Origin: Sugiyamaella lignohabitans
Lineage: Eukaryota; Ascomycota; Dipodascomycetes; Dipodascales; Trichomonascaceae
Assembly (NCBI RefSeq): GCF_001640025.1
Contig: NC_031673.1
Coordinates: 1,612,001-1,676,000 of the forward strand
Reading direction: 5' to 3'
DNA: 64,000 nt
The position numbers and the translations under genes are program-made. Shown here one piece after another: positions 63,979 through 64,000 of this stretch. Under the pieces are notes generated by a model, which was not told the origin of the DNA, did not search any database, and saw only the letters and a list, made by a program, of their open reading frames with translations. Each line of letters begins with the position of its first letter. Within the stretch, counting starts at the first letter, position 1.

Positions 63979-64000
63979 AGTTAGCTCGGTTTGGGGGTCG

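Overview
The window is a nuclear chromosome segment of an ascomycete budding yeast. The proteins match Saccharomycotina families: Lys12, Slx8, Rcm1, Dml1, Rrp46, Vas1, Ecm16/Dhr1, Ssl1, Rsc58, Nip1 and Blm10. Introns use GTAAGT donors and ACTAAC-type branch sites placed very close to the acceptor, as in early-diverging yeasts. Intron frequency, gene order and the GC-rich repeats suggest a Trichomonascaceae/Dipodascaceae-type yeast (Sugiyamaella/Blastobotrys-like). That placement is inference.

Layout. From 1 to 38.5 kb the DNA is gene-dense and holds housekeeping genes: MSH3 (3' part), LYS12 (3 exons), SLX8, RCM1 (2 exons), DML1, RRP46, VAS1, ECM16 (2 exons), SSL1, RSC58 (probably 2 exons), an NRAMP metal transporter with a very long N-terminus, NIP1 and BLM10 (2 exons). 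Several act together in ribosome production and translation (RCM1, ECM16, RRP46, NIP1, VAS1), and RRPE-like promoter words recur upstream of them. From 38.5 to 57.6 kb there is a large gene-poor stretch holding one confident gene, a MATA-type HMG-box regulator (46.07-47.75 kb). From 57.6 to 64 kb lie a DDT/PHD-finger chromatin protein and a DUF2433 protein with a C-terminal RRM/RGG region.

The striking content is a family of about 36 short (54-63 bp) GC-rich elements. Each has a head GCCTCCGGCGGC, a first hairpin (7-bp stem, 3-nt loop) and a second hairpin that comes in several sequence versions. They are absent from the first 23 kb, scattered from 23 to 46 kb, and packed (22 copies) into 49-57.5 kb. 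They lie only between genes or in introns (one in BLM10, two in the DUF2433 gene). Stems keep pairing through paired base changes while loops drift. Many copies form head-out, tail-in pairs, and one such pair of about 137 bp occurs twice with unrelated flanks. This looks like a structure-driven mobile or copied double-hairpin element.

No tRNA, rRNA, snRNA, CRISPR array or protein-coding transposon could be supported.
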